Source of the DNA: Muribaculum sp.
Lineage (GTDB): Bacteria; Bacillota; Clostridia; Lachnospirales; Lachnospiraceae
NCBI GenBank assembly: GCA_023663505.1
Contig: JAMPHH010000001.1
Span: forward strand, 57,878-121,877
Length of the DNA: 64,000 nt
Direction: 5' to 3'
Shown: piece by piece, positions 1 through 9,278 of the stretch
How positions within the stretch are numbered: position 1 is the first letter of the stretch
How the letters are laid out: each line of letters begins with the position of its first letter
The notes under the pieces: generated by a model
Databases searched by the model: none
Seen by the model: the letters and a program-made list of their open reading frames with translations, nothing else
What the model was told of the DNA's origin: nothing
Position numbers and translations under genes: made by a program

Positions 1-20
1 AATTTATGCCACGATATGCT

Positions 21-26
21 TATAAT
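21..26 (+). promoter_or_regulatory. Likely -10 box upstream of the tyrosine phosphatase gene
   Basis: TATAAT is present at the start of the window; its -35 element would lie at or before the window edge and cannot be seen. Between this box and the first gene are two perfect small hairpins, GGCAAGC/GCTTGCC and CGGCAG/CTGCCG, in what would be the 5' leader. Confidence 0.4.
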
Positions 27-118
27 AAGGCAAGCAAAGCTTGCCTCGGCAGAAAACCGTCTGCCGCAAAAATGCGTAAAAACGGCGTAAATACAGCATT
101 TTAAGGAGTTTTAGAGCA

Positions 119-601
119 ATGATAAAAATACTTTTTATTTGCCACGGCAACATCTGTCGCTCCACCATGGCTCAGAGCGTCATGACCCACTTGGTCAACG
201 CGCATAACCTCTCCTCTCGTTTCCACATCTCCTCAGCCGCTACCAGTCGGGAGGAAATCGGCAATCCGCCCCACTATGGCACGGTGGACAAGCTGCGCAG
301 GGAGGGGATTCCCGTGATCCCCCACAGGGCGGTACAGATGACGAGGGCGGACTATGACCAATACGATTATCTGATTGGCATGGACAGCGCTAATATCCGC
401 AATATGACGAGTATTGCAGGGGGAGATCCACAAGGAAAGATTTTCAAGCTGGGAGCTTTCGCGGGGCAGAGCGGGGATATTGCCGACCCGTGGTATACGG
501 GGAATTTTGAGGATACCTATCGTGATGTGATGGCGGGTTGTCAGGGGCTTTTAAAATATTGTATGGAGCAGGAGCGGGAAAATGGCAAGGAAAGAGAGTA
601 A
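119..601 (+). CDS. Low-molecular-weight protein tyrosine phosphatase
   Basis: A 160-residue cytoplasmic phosphatase of the arsenate-reductase-like fold. The P-loop CHGNICRS gives the CX5RS signature: nucleophile Cys8, Arg14 and Ser15. The general acid is probably Asp123 in the ADPWYTGNF segment near the C-terminus. Length matches the family (150-165). The start has an AAGGAG site about nine bases upstream. Members dephosphorylate phosphotyrosine proteins, often kinases of capsule export, but there is no capsule locus here, so the substrate is unknown. The 3' end overlaps the next gene by 20 bases, which suggests translational coupling. Confidence 0.93.
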   Translation: MIKILFICHGNICRSTMAQSVMTHLVNAHNLSSRFHISSAATSREEIGNPPHYGTVDKLRREGIPVIPHRAVQMTRADYDQYDYLIGMDSANIRNMTSIAGGDPQGKIFKLGAFAGQSGDIADPWYTGNFEDTYRDVMAGCQGLLKYCMEQERENGKERE

Positions 602-1079
602 GGATACCACAGTAAAGACCAATGCCATGCGCATTTTGGACAAGCATAAGATTGCTTATGAGGTGTTGACTTATCAATGCGAGGAGTTTATTGACGGTGT
701 TCATGTTGCTGACCAATTGGGTCAACCGTATGAAATCAGCTTTAAGACGTTGGTGACTGTGGGGAAAACGAGAAATTATTATGTGTTTGTCCTTCCGGTG
801 GACAAGGAGCTTGATTTGAAGAAGGCTGCCAAATGCGCGGGGGAGAAATCGTTGGAGCTGCTCCATGTGAAGGATATCAATCAGGTGACGGGCTATATCC
901 GCGGCGGCTGTACCCCGATTGGCATGAAGAAATTATACCCTACCTTTATTCATGAGAGCGCAAGGGAGCATGATAAGATCTTTGTCAGCGGCGGGCAGTT
1001 GGGGGCGCATATCTATCTGAATCCGTTGGAATTGGCTAAGGTAGTCAATGCGCAGTTTGCCGATATTATTTTCATGTAA
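582..1079 (+). CDS. ybaK: YbaK/EbsC-type Cys-tRNA(Pro) deacylase
   Basis: A 165-residue protein of the YbaK/prolyl-tRNA editing family, which hydrolyses Cys-tRNA(Pro) mischarged by prolyl-tRNA synthetase. Diagnostic segments are FKTLV (the family lysine, here Lys55) and GYIRGGCTPIGMKK in the middle of the protein, with a conserved Gly-rich GGQLGAHIYLNP near the end. The length is normal for the family. It starts inside the end of the phosphatase gene with a GGAGCGG site, so the two probably form a two-gene operon. It converges on the TetR gene, with 88 bases between the stops and no clear strong terminator. Confidence 0.9.
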   Translation: MARKESKDTTVKTNAMRILDKHKIAYEVLTYQCEEFIDGVHVADQLGQPYEISFKTLVTVGKTRNYYVFVLPVDKELDLKKAAKCAGEKSLELLHVKDINQVTGYIRGGCTPIGMKKLYPTFIHESAREHDKIFVSGGQLGAHIYLNPLELAKVVNAQFADIIFM

Positions 1080-1167
1080 AAACTCAAATTTGCGAGCAGG
1101 CATTCCCGTAAACAATTAGAATCAGTCGGAATGGGCAAGATGGCTTTGTGTGCTATTTTAAAAGACC

Positions 1168-1722
1168 TTAAAGCATTGAGCCTAACATATGGCTGCAAAG
1201 CTCCGCCATATCCTCTGCGGGCAGGGGATTGGGGGAGTTCAGCCATGTCTCGATCGTGCCCACGCAGCCCGAGAGGAGGAATGCATAGTAGTATTCGCCT
1301 GCGTCCTGCGGGGCGGGCGGCAGGTGTTGGAGACGTTCCTTCACCAGACCTTTTAGCCTGTTTACAAACGCCAGATCTCCTCTGGGACCGATCATCACTC
1401 GCGCCAGATCATAGTGGTGTTCCAAAAAGGAGAAAATCTCCGTCAAGGTTCGTTTGTGAGTGTCAAGCCTTTCTCCGTCCTCGGACAGATTGTGTTCGAG
1501 GATATCGTTAAATTCCATAAAGAGCTCCTCCTCTATCTTGTGAAGCATGTCATAGATATCCGCATAATGGAGGTAGAAGGTTCCGCGGTTGATGTCTGTC
1601 AGCTCAGCCAATTCCTTCACGGAGATATTCTGGATTTCCTTTGTTTCCATTAACTGTATCAAGCCCTTTTGCAGAAGGGCGCGGGTCTTTCTGATCCTGC
1701 GGTCTTGTTTTTCCTGAGCCAT
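1168..1722 (-). CDS. TetR/AcrR-family transcriptional regulator
   Basis: About 184 residues. The N-terminal helix-turn-helix (residues about 10-55) carries the typical ISVKELAELTDINRGTFYLHY pattern, here read as ISVKELAEL followed by GTFYLHY. The C-terminal ligand domain is helical and poorly conserved. I start at the ATG preceded by GAAAGGACAAGAAT; a longer upstream reading lacks a ribosome site. The gene is divergent from the MMPL exporter gene, and a near-perfect 18-bp palindrome lies between them, so it probably represses that exporter and perhaps itself. The inducer cannot be inferred. Confidence 0.9.
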   Translation of the reverse strand: MAQEKQDRRIRKTRALLQKGLIQLMETKEIQNISVKELAELTDINRGTFYLHYADIYDMLHKIEEELFMEFNDILEHNLSEDGERLDTHKRTLTEIFSFLEHHYDLARVMIGPRGDLAFVNRLKGLVKERLQHLPPAPQDAGEYYYAFLLSGCVGTIETWLNSPNPLPAEDMAELCSHMLGSML

Positions 1723-1799
1723 ATTCTTGTCCTTTCTCGATATTACAAAATGTGACGGCAAATTTAATATAATTTTTATATTTCGGGCAGCGATAAGTG

Positions 1800-1828
1800 T
1801 TGTCATTTATAGCTACTTTGTGGTATAG
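1800..1828 (+). promoter_or_regulatory. Candidate promoter of the MMPL exporter gene
   Basis: TTGTCA, a 17-base spacer and GTATAG. A second possible -10 (TATAAT at 1835-1840) lies just downstream but has no good -35 partner. Confidence 0.45.
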
Positions 1829-1855
1829 TCTCATTATAATCGACATCGTTCCAAT

Positions 1856-1873
1856 AATCAACACTTGTTCATT
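1856..1873. promoter_or_regulatory. Candidate TetR operator (18-bp palindrome)
   Basis: The sequence AATCAACA-CT-TGTTCATT is an inverted repeat with 7 of 8 paired positions. It sits between the divergent TetR and MMPL genes and downstream of the MMPL promoter, a typical place for a TetR repressor to block transcription. The assignment is inferred from position and symmetry only. Confidence 0.45.
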
Positions 1874-1895
1874 AAATTATTGGGGAGGGATACAC

Positions 1896-4376
1896 ATGGA
1901 AAAAGAGAAAAAGGACGATTCTTTTATGATGAAGCTTGCTACGCTGATCGTGGATAAGCGCAAGGGATTTTATCTTGTGTTTATTGTGCTGATCATTTTC
2001 AGTGTTGTGAACATGAACAGGGTGAAGGTCAACAATGACTTGACCACCTATCTGCCGGATACCACGGAGACTAGGCGGGGACTTGACCTGATGGGTGAGC
2101 AGTTTATCACATACGGGACAGCGCGGGTGATGGTCTGTAATATCACTTATGCGGAGGCGGAGGCGCTCGCGGAGGAGCTCAAGGACTTCGAGGGTGTGAG
2201 CATGTTGGATTTTGACGACAGTGAAGACTGTTACCATGACATGGAGGCGCTTTTTGACATCACCTTTGACTATGAGGCGGAGGAGCCGGAGGCACAGGAG
2301 TGTTTGGAGAGTGTGCTGGAGCGGCTCTCGTCCTATGATACATATTATTCCTCCGATATCGGACAGGAGGAGCGGGACGCAGATGATCTGGACAATGATA
2401 TGATCATTATTTTGGTGCTTGCGGGAGTGGTGATCGTGGCGGTGCTGCTCTTTACCTCTACCACTTATGCGGAGATACCGGTCTATTTGATGACTTTTAT
2501 CGTGGCTGCTATCTTAAATAAAGGAAGCAATTATTGGTTCGGGACGATCAGCTTTGTCACCAATTCGATTGCCGTGGTTCTGCAGCTTGCACTGGCGGTG
2601 GACTATGCCATTATTCTGGCGCACAGGTTTATGGAGGAGCATGAGGATAAGGACGCAAGAGAGGCTGTGATCGTGGCGCTGAGCAAGGCGATTCCCGAGA
2701 TTTCCTCCAGTTCGCTGACCACGGTGTCGGGTATGATAGCGTTGATGTTCATGCAGTTTAGGATTGGCTATGATATGGGAATTGTCTTGGCAAAGGCGAT
2801 TGTACTGAGTCTGGTTTCGGTATTTTTGCTGATGCCCGGGCTCCTGCTCACCTTTTCCAAGGCGATTGACAACACGCATCATAAAAGCTTTGTCCCCCAG
2901 ATTACCATGGTGGGAAAATTTTGCGTACATACGCGTTATATTGTGCCGCCCATTCTGGTGATTTTGGTGATTGCAGGCTTTGTGCTCTCGGGGAAGGCGA
3001 GGTATGTGTATGATGTGAATACCTTGGAGTCCAACAGCATGAGTGCGAATAAATTCTCTGTTAGCATGGTGAATCAGGAGTTTGGGACAGTGAATCAATT
3101 GGCGGTGCTGGTGCCCAACGGGGACTATGAGAAGGAGGGGCAGGTGCTCCGAGTATTGGCGGATATGCCGGAGGTCAGCTCCTGTATGGGGCTTTCCAAT
3201 ATCGAGGCGATGGACGGATATATTCTGACGCAGGCGTTGACGCCGCGGGAGTTCTCGGAGCTGATAGATATGGACGTGGAGGTAGCGGATCTGCTTTATA
3301 CCGCATACGCGGTGGACAGCAGCAATTATGGCGCGTTGGTCAGTGGGTTGTCGGAGTACAAGGTGCCTTTGATCGATATGTTCCTTTTCGTCTATGACCA
3401 AAAGGAGGGTGGAAATATCACCCTTGAGGGGGACTTGGAGGAGGTGCTGACGGAGGCGTATTCGAAGATCAGCATTGCCAAGAATCAGTTGCTCGGGGAG
3501 AAATACAGCCGTTTCGTGTTGGAGCTGTCCGTGCCCGTGGAGGGGGAGGAGACCTATGCGGCGCTTGAAAGGATTCGCGCGGCTGTCGCGGAATATTATC
3601 CGATAGACGAGATTTATCTGGTGGGCAATGCCACCAGTAACAAGGATCTGAGTGCTTCCTTCAGCACGGATAACGCGATCATCACGGTGCTGACGGCGTT
3701 ATTTGTCATGGCGATCCTGTTGTTTACGTTCCAGTCGGCGGGCTTGCCCGTCCTGTTGGTGTTGACGATTCAGGGAAGTATCTGGATGAACTTCTCGCTG
3801 CCATATCTGTTGGACGAGCCGGTGTACTTTCTGGGGTATTTGGTGGTGTCAGCGATTCAGATGGGGGCGACCATTGATTATGCCATTGTCATTACCAGTA
3901 GATATACGGAATTGAAGGTATATATGCCGATCAAGGAGGCTATTGTGGAGACCCTGAATCAGGCGTTTCCCACCATTGTCACAAGCGGCTCTATGTTGGT
4001 GGCGGCAGGCTTTATCATCAGCAATGTATCGACGAACGCGGTGGTGGCTGCCATCGGACTGGCGCTTGGAAGGGGAACGCTTACCTCCATTGCGTTGGTG
4101 CTTCTGGCGCTGCCGCAGACCCTGTTGATAGGCGATATCATCATAGAAAAGACGGCGTTTACCATTAAGCATGATTTGAACAGGGCTTTGCCCACCAGTG
4201 GAAGGATATTTATGAATGGTCATGTGAGAGGATATGTGAATGGTGTGATTGACGGAGAGTTTACCGGAATTATAGATGGTGAGCTGGGAGCAGTCGTGCG
4301 GGCGAAGGATACCGTGGAGCTGTTGGATGTGGAGAATTCGAGTGAAACGCCGCCCGAGCTTCCTGACTTGTCGTGA
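1896..4376 (+). CDS. MMPL/RND-family membrane transporter
   Basis: An 826-residue polytopic membrane protein with two RND-type halves. Each half has an extracytoplasmic loop followed by a bundle of membrane helices, and each bundle carries the family aspartate-tyrosine motif: LAVDYAIILAHR and ATIDYAIVITSR. MMPL proteins export lipids or drugs using the proton gradient. The start is the ATG preceded by GGGGAGGG; an upstream reading of 33 residues lacks a ribosome site. The C-terminal tail is unusual, with two short similar stretches (GVIDGEF, GIIDGEL) followed by an acidic end. A TetR gene is divergent and a GLUG surface protein follows 86 bases downstream, so the substrate could be related to the cell surface. 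Confidence 0.88.
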   Translation: MEKEKKDDSFMMKLATLIVDKRKGFYLVFIVLIIFSVVNMNRVKVNNDLTTYLPDTTETRRGLDLMGEQFITYGTARVMVCNITYAEAEALAEELKDFEGVSMLDFDDSEDCYHDMEALFDITFDYEAEEPEAQECLESVLERLSSYDTYYSSDIGQEERDADDLDNDMIIILVLAGVVIVAVLLFTSTTYAEIPVYLMTFIVAAILNKGSNYWFGTISFVTNSIAVVLQLALAVDYAIILAHRFMEEHEDKDAREAVIVALSKAIPEISSSSLTTVSGMIALMFMQFRIGYDMGIVLAKAIVLSLVSVFLLMPGLLLTFSKAIDNTHHKSFVPQITMVGKFCVHTRYIVPPILVILVIAGFVLSGKARYVYDVNTLESNSMSANKFSVSMVNQEFGTVNQLAVLVPNGDYEKEGQVLRVLADMPEVSSCMGLSNIEAMDGYILTQALTPREFSELIDMDVEVADLLYTAYAVDSSNYGALVSGLSEYKVPLIDMFLFVYDQKEGGNITLEGDLEEVLTEAYSKISIAKNQLLGEKYSRFVLELSVPVEGEETYAALERIRAAVAEYYPIDEIYLVGNATSNKDLSASFSTDNAIITVLTALFVMAILLFTFQSAGLPVLLVLTIQGSIWMNFSLPYLLDEPVYFLGYLVVSAIQMGATIDYAIVITSRYTELKVYMPIKEAIVETLNQAFPTIVTSGSMLVAAGFIISNVSTNAVVAAIGLALGRGTLTSIALVLLALPQTLLIGDIIIEKTAFTIKHDLNRALPTSGRIFMNGHVRGYVNGVIDGEFTGIIDGELGAVVRAKDTVELLDVENSSETPPELPDLS

Positions 4377-4462
4377 CGGTTCGAGCATGGAGGATTCGCA
4401 GGCTATGCGAGAAGCGGATCGTTACAATTTGACCATATCAGAGAAAGGTGAGGTGACCGACA

Positions 4463-7400
4463 ATGAACAATACAATAGAATGTCATAAATCACATAGATG
4501 TAATAGAGCGCATAAGCGGAATGGGCGGTATAGCGGGAATAAAAGGAAATGCATGAGGGTCTTGTCCCTGTGGCTTGGCATGAGCCTGATATTCCAGACG
4601 GGAATGTCTACGTTGGCGGCTTCGGGAGCGACCTATGAGGAATACCGTTCGGGCAGTCAGACGGAAACGAAAGGGGATTATGTCACGATCTCTGTCAGCA
4701 CGGAGGCGGAGCTGCTTCAATTGGCTCAGGCGTGTCAGCTTGACAGTTGGTCAAGGGATAAGCTGGTGAAGCTGGAAAACGACATTGAACTGAGGGAATG
4801 CAGTGATTTAATGATTCCAAGCTTTGGGGGAATCTTTGAGGGAAACGGGCATCAGCTCAGCGGACTCAAGCTCGAAGGCGCAGGCTCGGCGGTCGGGCTG
4901 TTCCGCTATCTGCAGGAGGGCGGAAGGATACGCAATCTGGCTGTGAAGGGCAGAGTGGAGCCGGAGGGAACACGCAGTCAGGTAGGCGGTATTGTCGGGG
5001 TCAACTATGGCTCTGTCAGCAATTGTACGTTTGCAGGGATTGTGGGCGGAGACACAGAGGTAGGCGGCATTGCGGGTAGCAATATGTCTCAGGGGGACAT
5101 CAGGCGGTGCGAGACCTATGCGGTGGTGTCAGGCAATCATTCCACGGGCGGGATCGTCGGCAATAATCAGGGAATTGTCTCCATGTGTAAAAACAGGGGG
5201 GATATCAACACCTTTAGCGAGGAGGTGTCTTATGATCTGGAGGACATCACCGCGGAGCGGTTGGAGGATATCAACAATACCTCCAATGTGACCGCTCACA
5301 CAGACAGCGGCGGTATCGCGGGTATTTCTGACGGCAAAATATATGCCTGCGTCAACTATGGAACGGTGGGATATTCCCATGTGGGTTATAACGTGGGCGG
5401 CATCGTGGGAAGGCTTTCCCAAGGATATCTGGCAGACTGTGTCAATGAGGGGCATGTACTGGGCAGGAAGGACGTGGGCGGTATCGCGGGGCAGATGGAG
5501 CCCTTCCTCGAGATAGAGTATCTTACGGATAAGCTGCAGGAGCTTGATCGCGAGACGGATAAGCTTTTTGATCTGTTAGATGCGACAAGAGAGGATTTGG
5601 ATAATTATGGCACTCAGGCGGCAGATGTGATGAAGGAGCTGTCAGAGCATCTGAATGACGCTATGACCGCCGGCGGGAATCTTTTGAGTATTGCCGAGGA
5701 ATTGTGGTATATCTACAATCAGGAGCTGATGGGTATTAACAGTGATGTGCAGAAGATCTTCCCGAGCGGAGAGCCCATAGAGCCGCCCGCGGAGCCGACA
5801 CCGTCTGAACCGACAGACCCAACACCGACAGACCCAACACCGACAGACCCAACACCGACGGATCCGACGCCGTCTATACCGACAGACCCCGCGCCGTCTG
5901 TATCGACAGTTGAGACAACTTCTGCGTTGGAAGCCCCCGTACCGTCTGTGTTGACAGGGCTTGCATCATCTGCATCGACAGGGAGTGCGTTGTCCGTGAT
6001 GCGCACTGCCTATGTTGCCACGGCGGAACCTGTGTCGGCTTCACCGCAGGCTCCTGCGCCGTCCGTGATGCATACAGCCTATGCTGCAGCAGCGGACAGA
6101 GGGGAAAATGAGGTTGAGAGCAAGGAAGATAATGAGTCAAAAAGCGATGACAAGGCTGCTGACAGTGAACGCGGAGAGGATAATGCGGGGACTGGCGGCG
6201 ATGACAGGGACGCGGAGAGCGGAAGCGCGGGACAGAATGAGACTGGAGGCAACAGCGGTAGTACAGGACAGAGCGGGACTGGAAACGGCGGCAGTACAGG
6301 ACAGAGCGGGACAGGAAACAGTGGCAGTGCAGGACAAGGTGGAGATGGCAGCAGTGTTGGTGCAGGACAGAACGCATCCGAAGGGAGCGGAAGTGCGAGC
6401 CAGAGCGGTGCTGAGGGCAGCGGAAGCGCAGGGCAGAATGCAGACGGAGATGGCAGCAGCGGCACAGACGGGAATAACGGCAGCGGGAGCAATAATGGTA
6501 ACGGCGATAATGGCAGTAACGGAAATAATGGAAACAGTGGCGGCAACAGTGGGAATAATGGAAACAGTGGCAGCGGCAGCAGCGGAAATAACAGCAATAG
6601 TGGCAACGGCGGTAGTGGAAACAGTGGCAACAGCGGCAGCAATATAAACCTAGGCAATTTTGCCACAAAGGACGATCTTGAAAGCTATTTTACCGCACTC
6701 AGGAAATTCGGGGGCAGTATCGGTAAGCATATGCAGAGAATGGCGGAGGCGGGTGATGACCGCTCGGAGGGCTTATCGGAGAATCTGAGCCACTTTAATA
6801 TTGAACTTGAGTTGACGGGAGAGAAGCTTGATAAGCTGACAGAGGTGTTAGATTCCGGAGGGGACGTCGCAAGCTCCGATATGGACGCCGTTGTCGCACA
6901 GATTAAGGTTGTGCGCAATCTGGTAAAGGAAATTCGTGATGACCTGTTCGCCTATGAGGGAATCACGGTGGAGGACGCCTCAGATGAACCGGCGGGCGAG
7001 AGCGCAGGGACATTGTTGGAGGACGAGGGCGAGCTGTTCACTGAGGCGGATTATGATACGGCGAGCTTTCAAAAGGGTAAGATAGAGAAATGTCGCAATG
7101 AGGCGGTTATAGAGGCGGATACTTGTGTGGGCGGTATCGTGGGTCAGGTTGCCATTGAGTTTGATTTAGACCCTGAGAACGACCTGCATTACACGGGTGA
7201 GGAGAGCTTTAACATAGAGCGCAAGGTGAAAGCCGTGGTTCGCGACAGTCTGAATCAGGGCGAGGTACTGGGCAAACGTGACTATGTGGGCGGTATTGTC
7301 GGAAGGGCGGATTTTGGCGCGATCATCGCCTGCGAGACCTATGGGAATGTGAGCAGCTCTGGCGGCAGCAAGGTGGGCGGTATCGCCGGAGCGTCCGATT

Positions 7401-8389
7401 ATGCCATTAGAAGCTGCTATTCCATGGGAAAGCTCTCAGGCAAGAATCAGGTAGGGGGCATTGTGGGCAAGGGCTGTGATGTTTTTTACAGCTATGCGTA
7501 CAATCAATTGGAATTAAGCGGCGAGAGCGGCGGGTCTATCGCAGGTCAGCTAAGTGACGAGGGGACGCTTTACGGTAATTTTTATGTCCAAAACAGCTGG
7601 GGCGGCGTAGACGGCATCGGCTATTTAAATGGTGCGACTCCCTTGAGCTATGACGAGTTCAGGACACTGCAAAATGTTCCGGATTCATTTTATCAATTCC
7701 ATGTGACCTTCCGTGCAAACGAGCAGGAGCTTGCCGTACTGGAATGCGGCTACGGGGAGGGGCTTGACAGAGAGCTGATTCCTGATATCCCTGAGAAGGA
7801 AGGCTATTATGGCGTATGGCCTGAATTTGATTTTGACTTTATCACTGACAACGAGGTGCTTGACGCCGAGTATGAGAGGTGGCAGGGGTCTCTTGCGGGC
7901 GAGAACGCTGACGAAAACGGGAAAAGCCGGATTCTTGTGGAGGGTGAATTCCTGCCCGGGGCGGCATTGGAGGTCGTGGAGCAGGAGGATATGACCCGAA
8001 TCTCGATCACGCAGCCCGTGCTTTACAAGGGAGAGCTTCAGGAGGAGCGAACGGATTACAGGCAGCCTGTCACGGTGCGCGTGCTTTGCGAGAAGCCGGA
8101 GCAAGCCGTGGTTGAGATAGAGCGAAACGGGGGATACGAGCCCGTGGCTGTGGAGGTGATGGGCAGCTATGCGGTATTTTCCATGGAGGAGCCCGGGGCT
8201 TTTAGAGTGACAAGTCAGTCAAATCATGTTATCATTTATGTGATTATCGCGGTGGCTGTCGTGCTTGTGTTGGGAGCGGCGATTCTGCTGTTCACGAAGC
8301 TCAGAAAGAGACGCATGGACAGGGCTGCTGCGAAGGCTGGAACAGGAGAGGAAGAAGTTGGCGAGACAGATTCAGGCAGTTCTATTTGA
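4463..8389 (+). CDS. Large GLUG-repeat surface protein with low-complexity linker and C-terminal membrane anchor
   Basis: A 1308-residue putative surface protein. A basic N-terminus leads into a hydrophobic signal segment (about residues 31-50) ending near an AA-S site. Two blocks of GLUG-type beta repeats (GGIVG or GGIAG followed by short strands) lie at about 174-350 and 890-1050. Between them are a helical stretch, a Pro-Thr-Asp repeat (PTDPT units) and a long Gly/Ser/Asn/Gln-rich region at about residues 560-730. A membrane helix at about 1254-1278 precedes a basic cytoplasmic tail. The chosen ATG has an AGGTGAGG site; the ATG at 4553 with AAAGGA is an alternative giving a more usual signal peptide. 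Probably an adhesin-like or wall-spanning protein; exact role unknown. Confidence 0.75.
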   Translation: MNNTIECHKSHRCNRAHKRNGRYSGNKRKCMRVLSLWLGMSLIFQTGMSTLAASGATYEEYRSGSQTETKGDYVTISVSTEAELLQLAQACQLDSWSRDKLVKLENDIELRECSDLMIPSFGGIFEGNGHQLSGLKLEGAGSAVGLFRYLQEGGRIRNLAVKGRVEPEGTRSQVGGIVGVNYGSVSNCTFAGIVGGDTEVGGIAGSNMSQGDIRRCETYAVVSGNHSTGGIVGNNQGIVSMCKNRGDINTFSEEVSYDLEDITAERLEDINNTSNVTAHTDSGGIAGISDGKIYACVNYGTVGYSHVGYNVGGIVGRLSQGYLADCVNEGHVLGRKDVGGIAGQMEPFLEIEYLTDKLQELDRETDKLFDLLDATREDLDNYGTQAADVMKELSEHLNDAMTAGGNLLSIAEELWYIYNQELMGINSDVQKIFPSGEPIEPPAEPTPSEPTDPTPTDPTPTDPTPTDPTPSIPTDPAPSVSTVETTSALEAPVPSVLTGLASSASTGSALSVMRTAYVATAEPVSASPQAPAPSVMHTAYAAAADRGENEVESKEDNESKSDDKAADSERGEDNAGTGGDDRDAESGSAGQNETGGNSGSTGQSGTGNGGSTGQSGTGNSGSAGQGGDGSSVGAGQNASEGSGSASQSGAEGSGSAGQNADGDGSSGTDGNNGSGSNNGNGDNGSNGNNGNSGGNSGNNGNSGSGSSGNNSNSGNGGSGNSGNSGSNINLGNFATKDDLESYFTALRKFGGSIGKHMQRMAEAGDDRSEGLSENLSHFNIELELTGEKLDKLTEVLDSGGDVASSDMDAVVAQIKVVRNLVKEIRDDLFAYEGITVEDASDEPAGESAGTLLEDEGELFTEADYDTASFQKGKIEKCRNEAVIEADTCVGGIVGQVAIEFDLDPENDLHYTGEESFNIERKVKAVVRDSLNQGEVLGKRDYVGGIVGRADFGAIIACETYGNVSSSGGSKVGGIAGASDYAIRSCYSMGKLSGKNQVGGIVGKGCDVFYSYAYNQLELSGESGGSIAGQLSDEGTLYGNFYVQNSWGGVDGIGYLNGATPLSYDEFRTLQNVPDSFYQFHVTFRANEQELAVLECGYGEGLDRELIPDIPEKEGYYGVWPEFDFDFITDNEVLDAEYERWQGSLAGENADENGKSRILVEGEFLPGAALEVVEQEDMTRISITQPVLYKGELQEERTDYRQPVTVRVLCEKPEQAVVEIERNGGYEPVAVEVMGSYAVFSMEEPGAFRVTSQSNHVIIYVIIAVAVVLVLGAAILLFTKLRKRRMDRAAAKAGTGEEEVGETDSGSSI
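5814..5873 (+). repeat. 15-bp in-frame tandem repeats in the GLUG gene
   Basis: About four units of the type CAACACCGACAGACC encode PTDPT repeats. The unit length is a multiple of three, so copy-number change by slippage would keep the reading frame. Confidence 0.7.
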
Positions 8390-9014
8390 CATGGACGGCA
8401 CCTTGATAGACACGGAGCGATATTATAGGATTTTTTGGCCGAAGGCGATGGCGGAGTTTGGTTATCACATGACAGATGAGCAGGCTCTGTCCATGCGAAG
8501 CCTTGGAAGACCCTTTGCCCCTGCCAGACTGCGGGAGTGGTTTGGCGGGGAAGTGGACTATTATGCGGTGCGGGATATGAGAAAAAAGCTGATGGAGGAA
8601 GCGCTTATGCGGGACGGGATTCAGGTGAAGCCCGGGGCGGAGGCGCTTCTTGCCTTTTTGCGGGAAAATAAGATTACAACGGCGGTGGTCACCGCAACGG
8701 ACAGAAAACGCGCGGATAGCTATCTGGCACGAACGGGGCTGTCCAATTACTTTGACGAGGTTATCAGCGCCGTGCAGGTGGAGGAGGGGAAGCCCTCGCC
8801 CGATGTGTATTTGTATGCATGTCGGCAGCTTGGACTTACGCCGGAACGATGTATCGCGGTGGAGGATTCCCCCAATGGAGTGCTGTCTGCTTATCGGGCG
8901 GGCTGCCTTGTAGTCATGGTGCCCGACCAGACCGAGCCGGACGAGGAACTGGCTGCCTGTCTGTATGGCAGAGTGGATAGGTTAGATGAAATAAAGCAGT
9001 TTATAGCCAAATAG
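8358..9014 (+). CDS. HAD-superfamily phosphatase, beta-phosphoglucomutase-like
   Basis: About 218 residues. Motif I is FDMDGTLID, with nucleophile Asp11 and acid-base Asp13 on the chosen start; motif II is the VVTATD segment; motif IV is EDSPNGVLSAYRAG. The order and cap size fit HAD subfamily IA (phosphoglycolate phosphatase or beta-phosphoglucomutase type). No ATG precedes motif I with a ribosome site, whereas TTG at 8358 has AGGAGAGG six bases upstream, so I choose a TTG start. The gene then overlaps the end of the GLUG gene by 32 bases, implying translational coupling. The substrate is unknown. Confidence 0.87.
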   Translation: MARQIQAVLFDMDGTLIDTERYYRIFWPKAMAEFGYHMTDEQALSMRSLGRPFAPARLREWFGGEVDYYAVRDMRKKLMEEALMRDGIQVKPGAEALLAFLRENKITTAVVTATDRKRADSYLARTGLSNYFDEVISAVQVEEGKPSPDVYLYACRQLGLTPERCIAVEDSPNGVLSAYRAGCLVVMVPDQTEPDEELAACLYGRVDRLDEIKQFIAK

Positions 9015-9068
9015 CTGTAACCAAAAAGGGATTGGAAAGTCAACAGGGTATATCATGTCCGGCTTAGG

Positions 9069-9179
9069 GTGTTTGAAAACGATGTTTGGGGGATATTTTA
9101 TTCCTATCCGCCTGACTTTGAGGAGGACTGGGGACGGGAGATGCCCGTGATTGCGGACACCTTTGCGCTGTCGGAATGA
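9069..9179 (+). pseudogene. Possible short coding remnant
   Basis: The frame ending at 9179 is open back to 9021 and reads as a plausible protein end (…VFENDVWGIFYSYPPDFEED…, acidic and aromatic-rich), but no ATG or ribosome site precedes it; GTG at 9069 is the only start-like codon. It may be the tail of a decayed gene lost when the adjacent island was inserted. I do not recognise the family. Confidence 0.25.
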
Positions 9180-9204
9180 AGGGAATCGTCCGGTCAAGAA
9201 ATGT

Positions 9205-9233
9205 TTGTGAGTTGGCAGGGAATCTGTTATAAT
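9205..9233 (+). promoter_or_regulatory. Promoter of the JAB-domain gene
   Basis: TTGTGA, a 17-base spacer and a perfect TATAAT, about 45 bases upstream of the TTG start. Confidence 0.6.
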
Positions 9234-9278
9234 AAAACGAGAAGCTGTTATAGGATGCAGGCTAAAGGAGAGAGAATT

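Noticed and set aside
5874..6668. Long open frames on the other strand and in other frames under the GLUG low-complexity region
   Set aside because: They are produced by the repetitive, GC-biased coding strand and have extreme composition (for example Leu/Pro or Cys/His only).
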